Shown: positions 39,601-53,120 of the stretch, in pieces
Position numbering within the stretch: the stretch's first letter is position 1
How the letters are laid out: every line of letters begins with the position of its first letter
Assembly: GCA_013397795.1 (NCBI GenBank)
Contig: VZTJ01005312.1
Span: forward strand, 124,001 to 188,000
Length of the DNA: 64,000 nt
Reading direction: 5' to 3'
Source: Orthonyx spaldingii
Taxonomy: Eukaryota; Chordata; Aves; Passeriformes; Orthonychidae
Notes under the pieces: generated by a model
What the model saw: the letters and a program-made list of their open reading frames with translations, nothing else
The model's database searches: none
What the model was told of the DNA's origin: nothing
Position numbers and translations under genes: made by a program

Positions 39601-40542
39601 TTGGTCTATAAGCATATTTTGTGATTACAAAATAATCTCTGTGTAAAGATAAAACATTGTACAGAGTTGTGAGACCGGCCATATGCACCACAGAACTCAG
39701 CTGAGATAAGACTGCAGCAAGATCAATTGGAATGCACTTGCTTTGTGTCAAAGTGGACATATAAATTTCCTTCTGTATTTGCTGTTTTTACAGGGTAAAA
39801 AAAAAAAAGGCAAGAATCTCATTTTTAATGGTGATGACTTTCTTAAATCTCCTTTGCTTTCAAAGTTGCAGATTGTATCCAATGTTATTTTAAAATATTT
39901 ATGCAGTCTTATGATGGGATCTTCAAATTAGTTTAAATAACTCTGTTTGCTGCTTCAATAGAAAATTTTGGCTTTGTGTTCTCAACTCTTTTCTCACTGA
40001 TCATCCGAAAGGGGAAGGATGAAAACCGGTTTATAGGAATACCCTTCTTTCCCCTACAGACAGGCCTGAGCAGCACAAAGAGATGCCTGATTTGTAGCAT
40101 GAAGGGTTGACACAGCAGTGACATAAACAGTCAGCATTATTCAGGGCTTCTGGCTACCTTTTCAAAGGCTTCCCAGCCCACAGAAAGCCTCTTCACCATT
40201 CATGTGGCTCCATGGCTCACATTATTCTCCAATGTGTCCTCAGAGAAAAACTCCTCACAAAGTAGTATGTCCTTGCAATTCCCCAAAACCAAATCTGAGC
40301 TACTAAGGCACAATTTTGCCCATTGAGTAAAAAAAATGTTCAAAAGGAGAGGTGTGTGCAAGTCAATGAACATGGAAAAATCCATGGTTTAAAAAGGCTT
40401 CTGTTAGGTGGTTTATGCCATGTAAACAGGCACTGTAGATATTTCAGGAAAAAGTCTTGACTGATTTAATTTCTGGTGATATCTTATGGATTGATTATAA
40501 AAAACAGGAGCATACCCAAAGATTCACATGAAGGCTTCAAAT
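36601..40542. other. Non-coding stretch, nothing recognised
   Basis: Unique AT-rich sequence with only short overlapping frames. No repeat family or RNA gene was recognised. Confidence 0.55.
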
Positions 40543-40584
40543 ACAAAAAATAAAAATAAAATAAAAAAATTTAAAAAAATAAAC
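40543..40584. repeat. A-rich (AAATA)n tract
   Basis: A-rich low-complexity run of AAAATAAAATAAAA type interrupted by ttt. No retroposon body is visible on its 5' side. Confidence 0.85.
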
Positions 40585-43500
40585 AGTATTTCAGTGCTAT
40601 TCAAGAACTGCTCAGCAACAGCCAAAGAGTGTTCTAGTCACAAACCCAAAACACAGCATCATATGGGCACAGAATCTGAGGATAAGAAGAACCACCGTGA
40701 CTATAATACCATTATTAATGCACCCCAACATTATGCATCTTGGAACATTAGGACTCAACTTTAGGGCTATTTTGTTGTGCCTGACTGTCCACAGCAGTCC
40801 GCAGTGAACTATTTCAGGAGCTAAGTACTGCTAGAGCATGAAGGTAGTCTGCCCATGTCCCATTTTTCTAGGTAGTAACATTCCAGTGAGGAGTTATTAA
40901 CCCAGCACAATCTGGCACTGCAGTTCTGGATTGCTGAGGCAGTCAGCACTGTGTCTCCTTCAACCCATAAAGTAGCCATAATGGAACAGATGCAGTGAGG
41001 CTTCTGTTTTGACCTCAAATCCAATCAAAAAATAACCTTTAGCATGCCAGTTTTTCTGTCCATGAAGAAGAATCAAATCTATTTATTTTTGCCAAACCCA
41101 TGCTAACAGGACTTGATGGATATAAAGTTTCCAGAAGTCCTAGTGAAATATTTGGTTAACACAGAAATGGGAACCAAACTCCAGAGACTGCATTCAGAAG
41201 ATGACTCTACTATCTTGTGTCTGGGTCTGTCTTAGATTACCATAATTGGTATCTGTTACTGTCTTTTTGAATGCTACCAGACATTCCTACTTGTACCAAA
41301 TATGCTACATGAGATGCAGACCATATACAGCTCTCTTTGCTGTGCTAAAATAGCAATTAAATACCAACAGCAAGATTTACATTTACCACCTCCTCAATGT
41401 AAGGGCAGCAATGTTGGGGTCCAGATTTTCCACTGATGTTGCTGAATATTTCCTCATGTCTCTTCTATTGCTGTTTTCCTATTCAAATTGAAGACAGGAC
41501 AAAAAATGAGTAAGAGGGAAACAGCATCTTTCTTTAAAGTCATCGTGTCTGTGACTTACAGCAATACAGGCTACTAGAAATACCCTCATCTCTCTCAGTG
41601 CTGCACATATGAATATCTTTTTATCAACTGCAAAATCTATCTGAAGGTTGTTCACAGCTTGATAGACTTGATCAAATTTGTTGAAAGGGAGCATTCCCCT
41701 GACCTGGCAGACGACAGTGAATATTTGGACAGAATCTGCTTACTTTACCTGTGAAGTGAGCACTTAGTTCTTGATCGTTTCTATATATAACTACATACAA
41801 GGTATCTACAAACAATCCAATATGCTGGTTTTGAGGCCAGAAAAATATGGTGCTCCTTATTAGTCTCAATAATTTCACAGACAAAACAGAGACAGATAGT
41901 CCAAACAGGAACCATGAAATGCCACAGCCATGAAAGGGAACATTTTCATTCCCAGTCACATTACTTGCACACACAATCATCACCAAACCTTGTAACTACA
42001 GTAACAGTGTTCCCTGAAAAGGCTCTTAAACTTCTACTTTTCACTGTGCTTGCACAAGGCTCCAGTAAAGACTCACCAACTTCAATGATTTTAACATAGG
42101 TCAGTAAACCAGGCATGTAATTAAGGGAACACATGAGTTATTTTTTCTTTCTTTTTATGTACAGATTCTTTTTCGTACCTCATTTTGTCTACTTCACTGC
42201 AAACACTTAAATTCAAAATAATGCTTTCCAGAAAGTTCAAGCTCAATTGCAGAAAATTAGGAACAACAATAAGCACAAAATAAATGAGTGCTTCTTTAAA
42301 TGAATATCGAAAAAGGGAAAACAGACCTAAAGATTAAACATCCACAATTTCCATGCAGAAATCCTGGTTTAATATCAAGTTAAATAAGTGAAAAAGGATC
42401 CCTTTGAATTTGGTTTTTGTAATAGGTGTCAGGACTATGACGTGATTAGTCAAAATATTAATGAAAATACCTCAGTGTCACTGCCACTTATAAACACTAC
42501 TGAAGAAATGGACTGAAAATAGCTTCTGCTATTAACGCTTGATTTTAACATAGATGAGAGTTTGAGTTTTAGTTTTTCTTTTTGTAATTGTGAGACCTTA
42601 CTTTAGAACTTGTATTCTGCATCTTATCTTTGCTTAAAACATCATTAGCAGGTGTAATTTTGCAAGAGATTTGTAGAAACACAAAAGAAATTGGGAAAGT
42701 AGCCTTTTCCCATGAACTAAAAATAGAAAAGGAAGTCCATCTGCCTTTTGCTGGAGTCTGGATATGAGAATAGCTATAATTGGCATTGCAGCACTGGTCA
42801 ATTAATCTCTACAGTCATCCTATGAAAACATCTACCACCTCAATATTTTCAGTTACAAAATTCTGTTAAAAAAGGTGAATACTAGACCATTGGAGTTCTG
42901 ACAGCTGACACTGCTACATAAAAACAATTGTTTTAAAAAGAAAATCTAACTGCTGTTGTTGACATATTCATGACTGAAAACATAATGTTCCTTCTTATTA
43001 CTAGAATTTAGGAAAGTTAGGATTATTTTTGTAAGACACACTTCAGATGACAAAGTGGTGCACAGACTGCTGCACTCCCCCCAGTGTATGCATACCTTTA
43101 ATTAAGTATATCCCATTGAGACTTCTGAACACCGCTGTTGACACTCAATGTAGCTTGTTAAGATAAACAGACATCAGTTTTAAAGTGATGATCCAGTGGA
43201 TGGTGCTCTGGAGTTGAAACATCTGTTTCTTTAAGTGAACTCATTTGGCAATTCTAGTTGTGAATGTACAGCTAAGGGCTGTATAAGTTTGGGAAACCAG
43301 TCAACGAAGTGACCTTTCCTGTTTCTGACTGTGGTCTCCATCTCTCTTCAGGAGGCCTGGCTTGCCCTGCTACATTCATCAGCTGTATGGTTAGTCCTGG
43401 AGGAGAATGGATTTGCTGATTCCAGGCAGTGTTTGAAGGTACCTACCTCCAGACAGTTTGACTTGGATTTACAGAAGAAAGGTTATATTCCAATCTCTAG

Positions 43501-45117
43501 ATGCAGATCCACTTCAGAAGAAAAAGATCACTGATCTAAAATCCATGAGCATTTTCAGCGTCTTACCTGTTTCCAAGACTGAATGAAAATTGTGGGTCCC
43601 TACAGCTGAAAATTTTGCCTTCAGTCTTATATTTTTGTCTCTTTAGAAAATTAATGTCATATCCTTTCATTTGTGTCTCCATTATGCTTCAGAATATGCT
43701 TTGAAGAACCCACCTGGCCTGTAGGGTGGTTGAGCTTAATTTTCACAGTGAGGTACTACTGAAAGTTTAAAACAATATTAACCTGAAGCAATGTCCTCAT
43801 TTTCTGTAACAGCTTCTTCGGACCTGACTTCAGTTTTTATCTGCCAGTTACATTTGGTCTGGAGAAAAACCAATCTTTTTCTAGCTTCTTCTCCCCCTCT
43901 CTAAACTGATGAATTTCTTCCTGTGCTTCAGATAGGAAAGGACCAACCCTCTTTCGAGACACAGGATGTCTTTGATAATATGTTTGTGCTTATGATAATT
44001 CTCACTTAAGTTGGTTAAAACATAGTTAAAAACTAGTTAAAATTTTTCAATTTCTGATACATGTGATTGTGATGGGAAACTCAGTAGACATTGAAAGTGA
44101 AAGAAAAGTCATTATTTTTTGTCAGAAATAATTAACCGTAACATGCAAGGGCCAGATTTTACTATGTAATATTTCTTTTCATTGTGAACATTCATTTTAA
44201 CATGCCTTTAAATTATCTGTAGTGTTTTCATTAAATGTTGCCATGATATATTTATTTGTAGGTATAAAAAAGTTGAGCTGATGTGGTCACAAAGTAAACC
44301 ACAACTGAATTTAATTCCTGGGAAAAAAAATATCGCTTGCAAAGCAAACCTTTACTGTATGGAAAAACAAATAAGCTTGCCACACAATATGTCCTACGTA
44401 AGATGGCTGATTTGCTTTACAGTTTATTTCTAAAAAGAAAGCTTAAGTTTCTGTTACAAGAAAAGAAGGTTTATTGTGTTCACTGTTTTTACCTTCAAAG
44501 ACCTTTTCAACATGATGATCTAAAAGATTGCCCTTTTTGCATCTTGTCATGCTGCGATTTGTCACTACCAGCAGGGTAACACAACAATCAGCTTTTGTGG
44601 AAAACTGGTACGAGGCACAGGTGAATCCTGTGCTTCCTCCACTATTTCAGAGTAACATTGCATTTCAAACTGCATAAACATGTAACTGTAAAAAAAGTGT
44701 AATCCTGTGTAGGTCTTGACTTCACAGAGCGCATGTGCTACTTTTTAAGTATGTCTTTAAATACTTGCCTGAAATTGGTAGTGCTGGTGACTATAGTCAT
44801 ATTTACTTAAGCCCTCATCTTCCCTAGTGAGGGAGAATTCCAAACTTGAGCTACCATAAGAACTAGGTCCTAACAAGAGCTGGCAGAGGAGTTCCCACTT
44901 CTCTTATGAATATATATCAGACAATACAGGCTATACGGATATACCCTCTAAAACTGGGTTATAGAGTCTTACTTTCTCCATCCCCTCCCGCATAATGGGT
45001 TAGCTGTTAAATGGTAATAACCACTATGGCATTTCAGCAAGCTGTCTCAACAATTCTGTGAAGCAAAATATTCCCTTGTTCTCCTCTTAATATGGTTTAG
45101 CTTCGATTTTGGGGGGG
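40585..45117. other. Non-coding stretch, nothing recognised
   Basis: Unique AT-rich sequence up to the first assembly gap. Frames reach 104 codons (41672-41986, minus) with no recognisable domain. Confidence 0.55.
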
Positions 45118-45138
45118 NNNNNNNNNNNNNNNNNNNNN
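45118..45138. other. Assembly gap (21 N) inside a G run
   Basis: Twenty-one N lie between ggggggg on the left and gggg on the right. The missing sequence is therefore probably a longer G homopolymer or G-rich repeat that the assembler could not resolve. The true length is unknown. Confidence 0.98.
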
Positions 45139-45540
45139 GGGGTTCTCCCACTTGTCTCCCCTCCTATTATTCTGCTTTGCAGGAACAGTCAGATCATGAG
45201 ATGAGGCACACTAACCAGTTTTTTTATATGATCAAATATTTTTAATATCTTATTCAGGACAGCAGAAATGGTCTAGAAATGGCCTTCTACATCCAGCACA
45301 GCTTTTTCCTTATTTCTTTAAACATTGTACTTTGAAATGTATTTGGGCTTTTTTCACCACTTCCTTCCAGGAAGTCAGCTTGATGCTTATTATCTCCCTT
45401 GGTGGAGCAGAGAATGTGTAGTAACAGTAGTAGCAGAATTCCAAGCTTAAAAATTAAAATAATCATTTATGGAATATTTTAAGGTGATAGAAGAAATGCT
45501 GTGATGAATTGGTGAAACAAATAAATGCGTTGAGAGAATC
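45139..45540. other. Non-coding stretch
   Basis: Unique sequence between the gap and the CR1 element, with no feature recognised. Confidence 0.55.
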
Positions 45541-45953
45541 AGCTGAGGCAAAGCATGTCCCATGAGGAGCGGCTGAGGGAGCTGGGGGTGTGTAGCCTGG
45601 AGAAAAGGAGGCTCAGGGGAGACCTTATCACTCTCTACAACTGCCTGAAAGGAGAACGTGGTGAAGTGGGGGTCAGTCTCTTCTGACATGTCTTAAGTGA
45701 AAGGATGGGAAGAAGAAGGTTTAGGTTGTGCTAGGGGAGGTTGAAGTTAGATATTAGAAAATATATTTTCACTGAAAAGGTGGCTAGGCATTGGAATAAC
45801 TTATCTAGGGAGGTGGTGGAGTTTTCAAGAGATCTCTGGATGTGACACTTGGAGATATGGTGTAGGAGTGATTATGGTGGTATTACGTGGAAATTCGACT
45901 AGATGATCTCAAAAGTCTCTTCCAACCTTGGTAACTCTGTGATTCTGTGGTTA
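45541..45953 (+). mobile_element. CR1 LINE, 5'-truncated 3' end
   Basis: This is the classical avian CR1 tail on the plus strand. It contains gaggagcggctgagggagct, then ..ctggagaaaaggaggctcag.., ..cctgaaaggagaacg.., ..gtggtggagttttcaagag.. and the terminal ..ctagatgatctcaaaagtct.. block, and ends in octamer-like repeats attctgtg. The body corresponds to the C-terminal part of the CR1 reverse transcriptase (RLRELG, then EKRRLRGDL.., in the family), here broken by substitutions and small indels. CR1 moves by target-primed reverse transcription and is normally 5'-truncated, as here. It has a different 3' end from the minus-strand copy at 55.3 kb, so it belongs to a different subfamily. Confidence 0.95.
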
Positions 45954-46371
45954 ATTTATATTTATGGCCAACAAAGAAGAAGAATTGAATGAAAGAATCT
46001 CTGTGAAGTGTTTTCAGCCTACTGATGGATAGGTGGGGAGCATAGTAGTCAGGAGGATTACCGGGACTGGAAAGAGAATCTAGCATCCCATAACTATCAC
46101 AGGAAGTACTCGGTCTAGGAATTGGAAAATGCCAAAGAACTGAAAAGTGACAATAGACACACTGAAATATCAGAAAGTTCTATGTAAGGGTGGATTTTTT
46201 TAAGTGGGGAGAGTGGATAATGAATAATTGAAAATTAAATTGCAATATGACAAAAGGAAGTACTAGAAAGAAGTAATTTTTGGATAATTGTTGAGTAGAA
46301 AAATGTAGAGTAATGAGACAAAAGACACTGAATCTTTGTTTGTGAACATGGGTGTATAACCAGAAGGACCA
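45954..46371. other. Non-coding stretch
   Basis: Unique AT-rich sequence with no feature recognised apart from chance frames. Confidence 0.5.
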
Positions 46372-46515
46372 AGGTGAGAGCCACGGCCCTAAAGAAACTC
46401 GTCTCCTGCTCCGCAGACTGGTACTCGGCACCCTCCAGAACGGCGGCTGCGCCAGCTGTGGAACTGTCCATGGTCCTTGTAAAAGCCTCCCGAGGCCACT
46501 TCCATTCACATGCAC
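46372..46515 (-). other. CpG-rich coding-like patch, possible first exon or retrocopy remnant
   Basis: About 150 bases are clearly GC- and CpG-richer than everything around them (aacggcggctgcgcc, ctcctgctccgcag). On the minus strand an ATG at 46471 sits in an ideal Kozak context (accATGg). It starts a frame whose first ~34 codons end mostly in G or C and read MDSSTAGAAAVLEGAEYQS.. then ..ETSFFRAVALT; the same frame continues upstream of the ATG (..WKWPREAFTRT). On the plus strand another frame is open as well (..KKLVSCSADWYSAP..). I recognise neither protein. No convincing donor follows on the minus strand. Options are a small first exon, a retrocopy fragment or an unrecognised repeat. Confidence 0.22.
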
Positions 46516-46740
46516 AACCAGAAGTCCGTGGTTAACCCCTCAATTGGATTGGTTGCCTCCTTCTGATAGAAACCAGATTATCAGAGTTGGATATAAGTTA
46601 TGGACACTTTCTTCTGAAATTTTATGTACCAGTTTTAATCATTTGACAGTGGGTTCTTTCTTGTGACAAAAATATCACTCAAATAAAATAAGAGGAAACA
46701 CATTTGGGAGGGAGAAAAGAAAAGATGCACTTGAAAAGCT
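46516..46740. other. Non-coding stretch
   Basis: Unique sequence. An AATAAA string lies near 46683 on the plus strand, but no transcript body can be tied to it. Confidence 0.4.
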
Positions 46741-46777
46741 TTTCCTCTTTTTTTTTTTTTTTTTTTCTCTTTTTTCT
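46741..46777. repeat. Poly(T)/T-rich tract
   Basis: It includes a pure T run of 19 (46748-46766) followed by tctcttttttc. It could be the tail of a minus-strand retroposon, but no body is recognisable to its right. Confidence 0.9.
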
Positions 46778-49700
46778 AGCAATTTATTTTTGGTTCAAAG
46801 ACCTTTGCTTTTTAATTGAAGGAGAACTATTTAGTGGCAATGGCAGCCTACAGTTTCTCAAATAATTCTCAAATTACTATAAATAAGAAGCATGGACTAA
46901 AACTGAGAAGCAATGGAGAACTTTTAGTTTTCTAAGCTTTGTGCTTCCATTTTTACAAAGTTGTATTCTGGAAAACATATTTTACTAAGAGGGTGCATTG
47001 CAGCTTATGCATTTAGTGCATTGATTGAGTCCATTCAAGTCTCTTTGTTTCTTTCAATTCCATATTCAAAACACAGTCTCTAAAAAGTGTAATTTTGTCA
47101 ATGTTGTTGCATGCCAAAAAAGATAATGAAAGTATATCCCATGAAAGAGAAATAGGATGTTCTAAAAATGCTTAAAAGTAAATAATCCATGCAGGTTGCC
47201 ACAGGCCTATCCTATCATACAGTTAGACAACTTTAAAGAGACCAGTAACGAGTTATTCAAAACTGACATGTAGCACAGGGCTCTTTACAGATCTGCAATT
47301 TATGTTTGAGTTGTTTTCTTCTTCCTTTCAGCAAAGCTCCATCTGAAAACCATCAGTGGAAAAGTTGCATGAGTAAGGAAGTACATGTCTTTTTCACCCA
47401 AAACAGAATCTTTAAGGTGTGCAAGGGGGTATAAAAATAGGGTTAAAAATTAAATGGTGTAAGCTGGAATTCCAGCAGTAATATGCTGAGTGAGCAAAAC
47501 CTAGAAGGATTTTAGTCATCTCAGTGCCCCATGGGGAATCTCATAAAAGAACAAAGTGGTGGGGACCACCTTCCAACAGACCCACCCGTTTCTAATTCAA
47601 ACACACAGTTAGAACAAGATGTTTTACAATCCACATTGGATGTACTGCAATGAAAAGGGACACCTAGGATTCATAATCAAGGCCCTTGGATCTAGTTGTT
47701 GACCTTGCTAGAACCACAACCTCAGGAAGACCAAGCGGCACCATAAATGATTGATCGATCATATCTGTTTACATTCACAGGATGCATTTTGTTTTTTCTT
47801 ACTGAGTTACATTTGATATTACTTCTTTCATTTGATCTCTTATGCTTCAGCAACTGTCATAGCTCTAAATTTACAGTATTCACCCTTTCATTTGTATTGT
47901 AGTCATTGATCAAGAACAGAAAACTATTCTTTTCTTTTTAACTCTTGACACTGAAAATTCCTCTAAATATGATTCTGCCACAGAGAAAGGACTCCTGATT
48001 TTCACTTTCAGCTAAGTCACACAGTGAAGTAGGATCTTCAAGGACCTACATAGACAAGGAACAGTACAAAGGACTCTACTAAGATTATGTCCTTAGATGT
48101 TCCAGGATCTCTGGGTCTTTTCAGTGAACTCTAGAGTGCAGATTTAATATCAATTTTTCCAGTATTACTGATTGTGGATTTTATTTTCACCTGCCTTTTC
48201 AATTCTGATAGTTAATTTCAAACATTTAGAGGAAAATTTTTCTTGGTATGTTGAAATACCATCTATATGTTCCCTTCACTTTTGGTTACAAGCGTAACTT
48301 CTTGACAAGTAACAATTGCTTGCTACCTGCCAAAGCTTAGGAAATTCAGGTTCAAAGGGTTTTCATGAAGAAAGTACCCATTCCTAATTTAAATTACATA
48401 TATTCATTTTTATAGTGTTATTTAATGTTCTCAGGTTTAGGTATTTTGTGGGTTTTTGGCTGGTTGGTTGGGGGTTTGTTTGGGTTTTTTTACCCGCTAT
48501 ACATAGACAAGCTTAAACATAAAAGTATTAAGTTATCATATTTTCCTTCTCAATCATTGTCTCCACCAGTTTCAGTAATGATGGAATATAATTTGAATAA
48601 ACTTTCAATAATGCATATTATCTGTCTTTATTTTTAGCCATTCAAAGGTTAAATGACTCTTATTCCATGAGTATGTTTTAATTTTAATAGTGTCATTGTG
48701 GCTGTTCTTGTTTTCTGTGGTTTTTGGTTGTGCTGCAGACCTATCATGGTGAATTTATACACTTCTTACAGACGTGTATCTCCACTTGCATCTCTCAAGT
48801 GTGTGCCTTTATGCTCAGAAATGGCACAAACTGTCTGTGTGTGGACTGGTTCGCAAAACTCTGTCTGTAGCATAACTGCATTTTCTCCCTAGCATTTGAA
48901 TAAATAATGGTAGAAATTCTTTGCAATTTGCTATGCCTCTATATAATTTTGTTGTTAAAGACTGCTATAGGATCTGTCTGCTGATCTAGTTCCATGCTGA
49001 TCCATCTCCTAGCACTGTTATAAAACTTCACTTCTTCAAGGCCTGGAATAATGACATTTACAATGCCTATATTTATTCTGAGCAATCAAATTAGTTACTT
49101 TGATTAAACATTACTTATACCCACTGATGACTAAAGAAAAGGAGAAGAACGTCTGATATTCAGAATTGCTGGCTACAACTGGAGTTATTTGTGGGATACA
49201 CACACAGACACCAGTTCATCTTTTCAGCTGCAGGAATCTAAGAAGTCCAGGAAAAAAGACACGGGAGCATAAACAGCTTGTAATTCTATTCTGAAGTTAT
49301 CCTCCATAGCATGAATGAGAAAGAGTAGTCTTTCTTGGGTGAACTTGAAATGTTAACCAGGAGAATTTACTCCCAAAGTGTTTTGCAGATATTTATAGAC
49401 CCTCATCAGCAAACCCACAATTTGGGAACATTACAGTATGGATACTCTTGCAGTATTTTCCATACATTGTTAAGATACATCTCAACTGTTCTTAGTCATC
49501 TGTGATATAAATTTAGGAGTTGATACCATGTTAGAAAAAGCAGCTAGTCAGAGAATCAGAGTTCTGCTATTTCAAAAGTCCTGGGGCAAGCAAGTTCTTG
49601 TGTGCACATGGATTCTGTGGATGAACCCTGGCAAATCACCTGGAGTAGAAATACAGCAAGCCCAAAATAGAGTTTTCTTTGGACAAAATCTGCACAATTT

Positions 49701-50027
49701 TATGTGTTTTCACAACTTAATACTGCACCTGAAGGAGATACTGTACATCCTTATCTTCAAATATAAATTCAAAATCCACCCAAGTCATGTATACAGTTAA
49801 AAAAAACCACTTTGATTTGCAGCAGCATAGCATTATACCAGTTCTTGTATGGATGTAAAATTACAATTTACACATCATGTATGCTAAAAACCAGAAGAAA
49901 TTTTAGCCAGCTGTTCTGTTTTGGCCAAATTTTAGAAAAGATTTGACCATAATTTTCTATAAAATTGATACTGTAATATTTCTGCTCATCCTATATTTGT
50001 GCAGCATTTAGCAGCTACTTCTTTTTT
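46778..50027. other. Non-coding stretch, nothing recognised
   Basis: Unique AT-rich sequence with short chance frames (up to 90 codons at 49528-49800). No repeats were recognised. Confidence 0.55.
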
Positions 50028-50171
50028 TGGTTGGAAAAGACCTTTAAAATCATCGAGCCCAACTATAAACTTAACACTGCAAACACTAAGCCATTTTCCT
50101 AAGCACCACATCTACACATCTTTTAAATACTTCCAGGGTTGGTGACTCACCCACTTGCCTGGACAGCCTGT
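50028..50171 (-). mobile_element. CR1 LINE 3'-end fragment
   Basis: Read on +, it starts ggttggaaaagacctttaaa, continues atcatcgagcccaac.., then ..taagcaccacatctacacat.. and ..aaatacttccagggttggtg.., and stops at ..ggacagcctg. This is the reverse complement of the CR1 3' end (family motifs TTTAAGATCATCGAGTCCAACC and CCTCCAGGGATGGTGACTCC). The element runs on the minus strand, is 5'-truncated to ~145 bases, and lacks the terminal octamer repeats. Confidence 0.9.
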
Positions 50172-53120
50172 AGGTCCTCCATTTAAATCCATGTTACCTG
50201 TTAAGTACAGTGAATCTAAGATAGTTTACAGAAAAATGGTGGATTTTTTTCCTAAATGAGCAATTTTTACAATTCTGTAATAGGAAAATTAGTTCAATAA
50301 GAGAAGCAACGTATTAGGCATTGACTATGAATAAAGGGAATCCTGAGGCATTGAGCAAAGCATTCTAACAGACAGAAGAAAGCCTCTAATATTTTTATTA
50401 ATAGACTATAAAGGAAAATTACTCCAATTACAAGTCTTTTTGTATTTTTGCTAAAATGTAAGCATCCTTCAATGTGTTACAAAGCCTATTGCCCTATTGG
50501 TGTTTTGTAAGGTCCCACTGATTCTTGTGTGACTAGTCTATGTCATTTAAAAATATAAGAGCATTACGTAACAGAAAGAGGAAAGATAAATAAGGGACAT
50601 CGGTGTTCTGAAAGGTTTCGATGTGCACACAAAGTTGGAGTTTCACAAGTACACATTGTAATTCAGAAGGATTTTTGTCTTTAGTCCATTGTAATGGTGG
50701 AATGTGTCACTGAAGTTGAAGGAATTATGGAATACATTAATCTAGTCTCTTCTAAGTTTGAGGTTTCCTTTTTTTTTTAGGCCTACCATTTCAGATTAAT
50801 GGCAGACATAACCAAGGAGGGAGGTATGCTCACTTTCTTGTTGAATTCTAAAAGTCTGTGTTAATTCTTACCTGTGACGCTTGCCTTTCAAATGTCGCAT
50901 ACAATTATAATTTACTTTCTTACAGGGAAAATATCCAGGGGCATTCTCTTTAGAACTTGTAATATAAATCCAGATAACATAATGAGAACTTTATATGTGT
51001 AACAAAGGAACTTGTCTGAACAAGAAGCTTTTGAAAAGCTATGTTGTTGAAAATAGCTGATGGTTTGGAATGAACTGAGCAAATAGAGAAGATCCTTAAA
51101 AAGAGGGCTTTCCAATATATCAGAAATACTAGGTTTGCCAAGGAGGCATCAATTTTGCCGACAAAATGTTGATAATGATATCTCAGTCTGTGCTATGTCT
51201 ACATGTGTTCTCTACAAAGAAAGAAAAAAGTGGCTCTGAGTAACAGTAGTAGAAACCATGAATAAAGACTTCTGGGAAAAAATCAGCACACCAGAATTGG
51301 ACCATGCTATAACCCTGAATGGAAGGTATAAGAAAAAACTTCTTTTTGACTAATTTAAACCTGAGTTAAGCCTAGCACTTTGTGGTCTCTTCCCGTATTG
51401 GAAAAACTTGGTTACATTGCAAAAACAAGTTTCTGTACAATATTAGTATCTACTCAAATGACATGAAGAAAATTTTAGTTGTCTCAGGTATTCAAAACAG
51501 TCTTCAAATCTTTGAAGACATTCTTCTTGAGGAAACCAGGCTTTTCCAGCTTATTATTTGCCCTGTTTCTTCAGGCTTAGTTAATAAAGGTCTCACGCAC
51601 AATAAATATCTATATATTAATATAGCACCTGACAATGTTTCCAGATGAATTTGTGGAATGAAAAGAATTGTTATTTTATGAGCACAAAAATGAAAGGGAC
51701 TACTGTCCCTACAAAGGGAGTATTGCAAAAATAACATATATGTTCTTCTAAGGAGAAAAACTACAAATTCTGCCCCTACTTTCCATTTTGCTCTCAGCAT
51801 AGAACAATAGAAACTCCAGTTGGTCATTGCAGAGCTTATTCTTTTGAAAATACTCCCATACAATAGAATAGGGTCTGAAGGGCCACAGGTTTTTTGCACC
51901 TATGGGCATTCAGAGAAGAAGGGGAGTTAGATAACAACTGTTTCATGGTCTGCACAGATTTTTATCTTTCCAATGGATACTGTTATCCTCACAAAAGAAG
52001 CATTTAAACAATTTCCATGCAGTTGGATGGATTGTTTCATGTTATTCCACGTCATCCTGGAATCCAACCCAATTGTCATTCTGACATGACAAAGCAGATG
52101 CCCCAAGTTTCATATGTGATGAAACCTTTTTCAGCATCTGTGAATCAAATGTTTATAAGAAAAGTAAATCTAATAAGTGCCTCTAGGTTATTTTCAAATT
52201 AAGACATTCAAATCAAATGGTTTCAATATCGTCAATCTTTGCACAAGTAACGGATTTCAGTACAGGCTGAAAGGATTTCCTTATGTGTTCAAGAACACAC
52301 TGGGAAAGAAGAAGTATCCTGGAAAAAAGAAAGTTAAAATATCAACAACTGCTGCCTCTTTTCAAAGTATAATATTCTATCTAGAGCTAGCAACTAAATA
52401 GAGAAAAAAATGGGGTGAAAAAACTGTTCCTAGTTAATTGCATTGTCTAGATTTACTTTTTCTAGCCTGATATCTCACACTGCCTACCTTCAGTCATTTA
52501 CCTCTAGCTGTGTACATTTTCATCAGGAGGTGGTATGTCCTCTTGTAAACTCAAACACTACAGTCCAGCAACTTCTAAACTGTCTGTTTGGAACTTTTTT
52601 AGCCAGGACAGAAAACACCAGCAAATACTGAACACTTATTAGCAAGGATGTCATGAAACCTTCCTGTCAATCACGCAGTTGAGACACATGAAACCCATGC
52701 CAGGTCTTCCTGAGAGAGCCGTGTTCATCATTTCTTCAAAAAAAACACTAAAGGAAAGAGATACCATTATTTCAGCTAAATATGAAAAGGTTTGTCAGTT
52801 AGTAGCCACTTATCAGCACTGAATTTCAGAATGATAAATTTGCACTGGATAGATCTCTTTGAAAATGTGTGTCGAAAAGTACTGTCAATGAACACAGGAA
52901 ACACAGTGCTGAATGAGACTAAGAATCTCTCTCTCTTTGATGGAAGCCATGCAGACCTTTTCCTCAAAAGTGAGGCTAGTGATGCCACACTGGGCAATAA
53001 AAAAAATTAATTAAATTCTAATTTTCTAGGATTTGCTGTTATTTCAACATGAGAAAATATAAGCCTGGGAAAAGAATTTACAATTACATATATTCAACTA
53101 CATATACACAAAGATGGAAG
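50172..53120. other. Non-coding stretch, nothing recognised
   Basis: Unique AT-rich sequence. It contains the weak minus-strand micro-exon candidate 50872-50918 and chance frames up to 131 codons (51504-51899, minus). Confidence 0.55.
50872..50918 (-). other. Weak micro-exon candidate (unverified)
   Basis: On the minus strand an acceptor-like gatattttccctgtaag precedes 47 bases open in one frame (KVNYNCMRHLKGKRH), followed by a good donor CACAG/gtaaga. The short length means coding potential cannot be judged. Confidence 0.1.
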
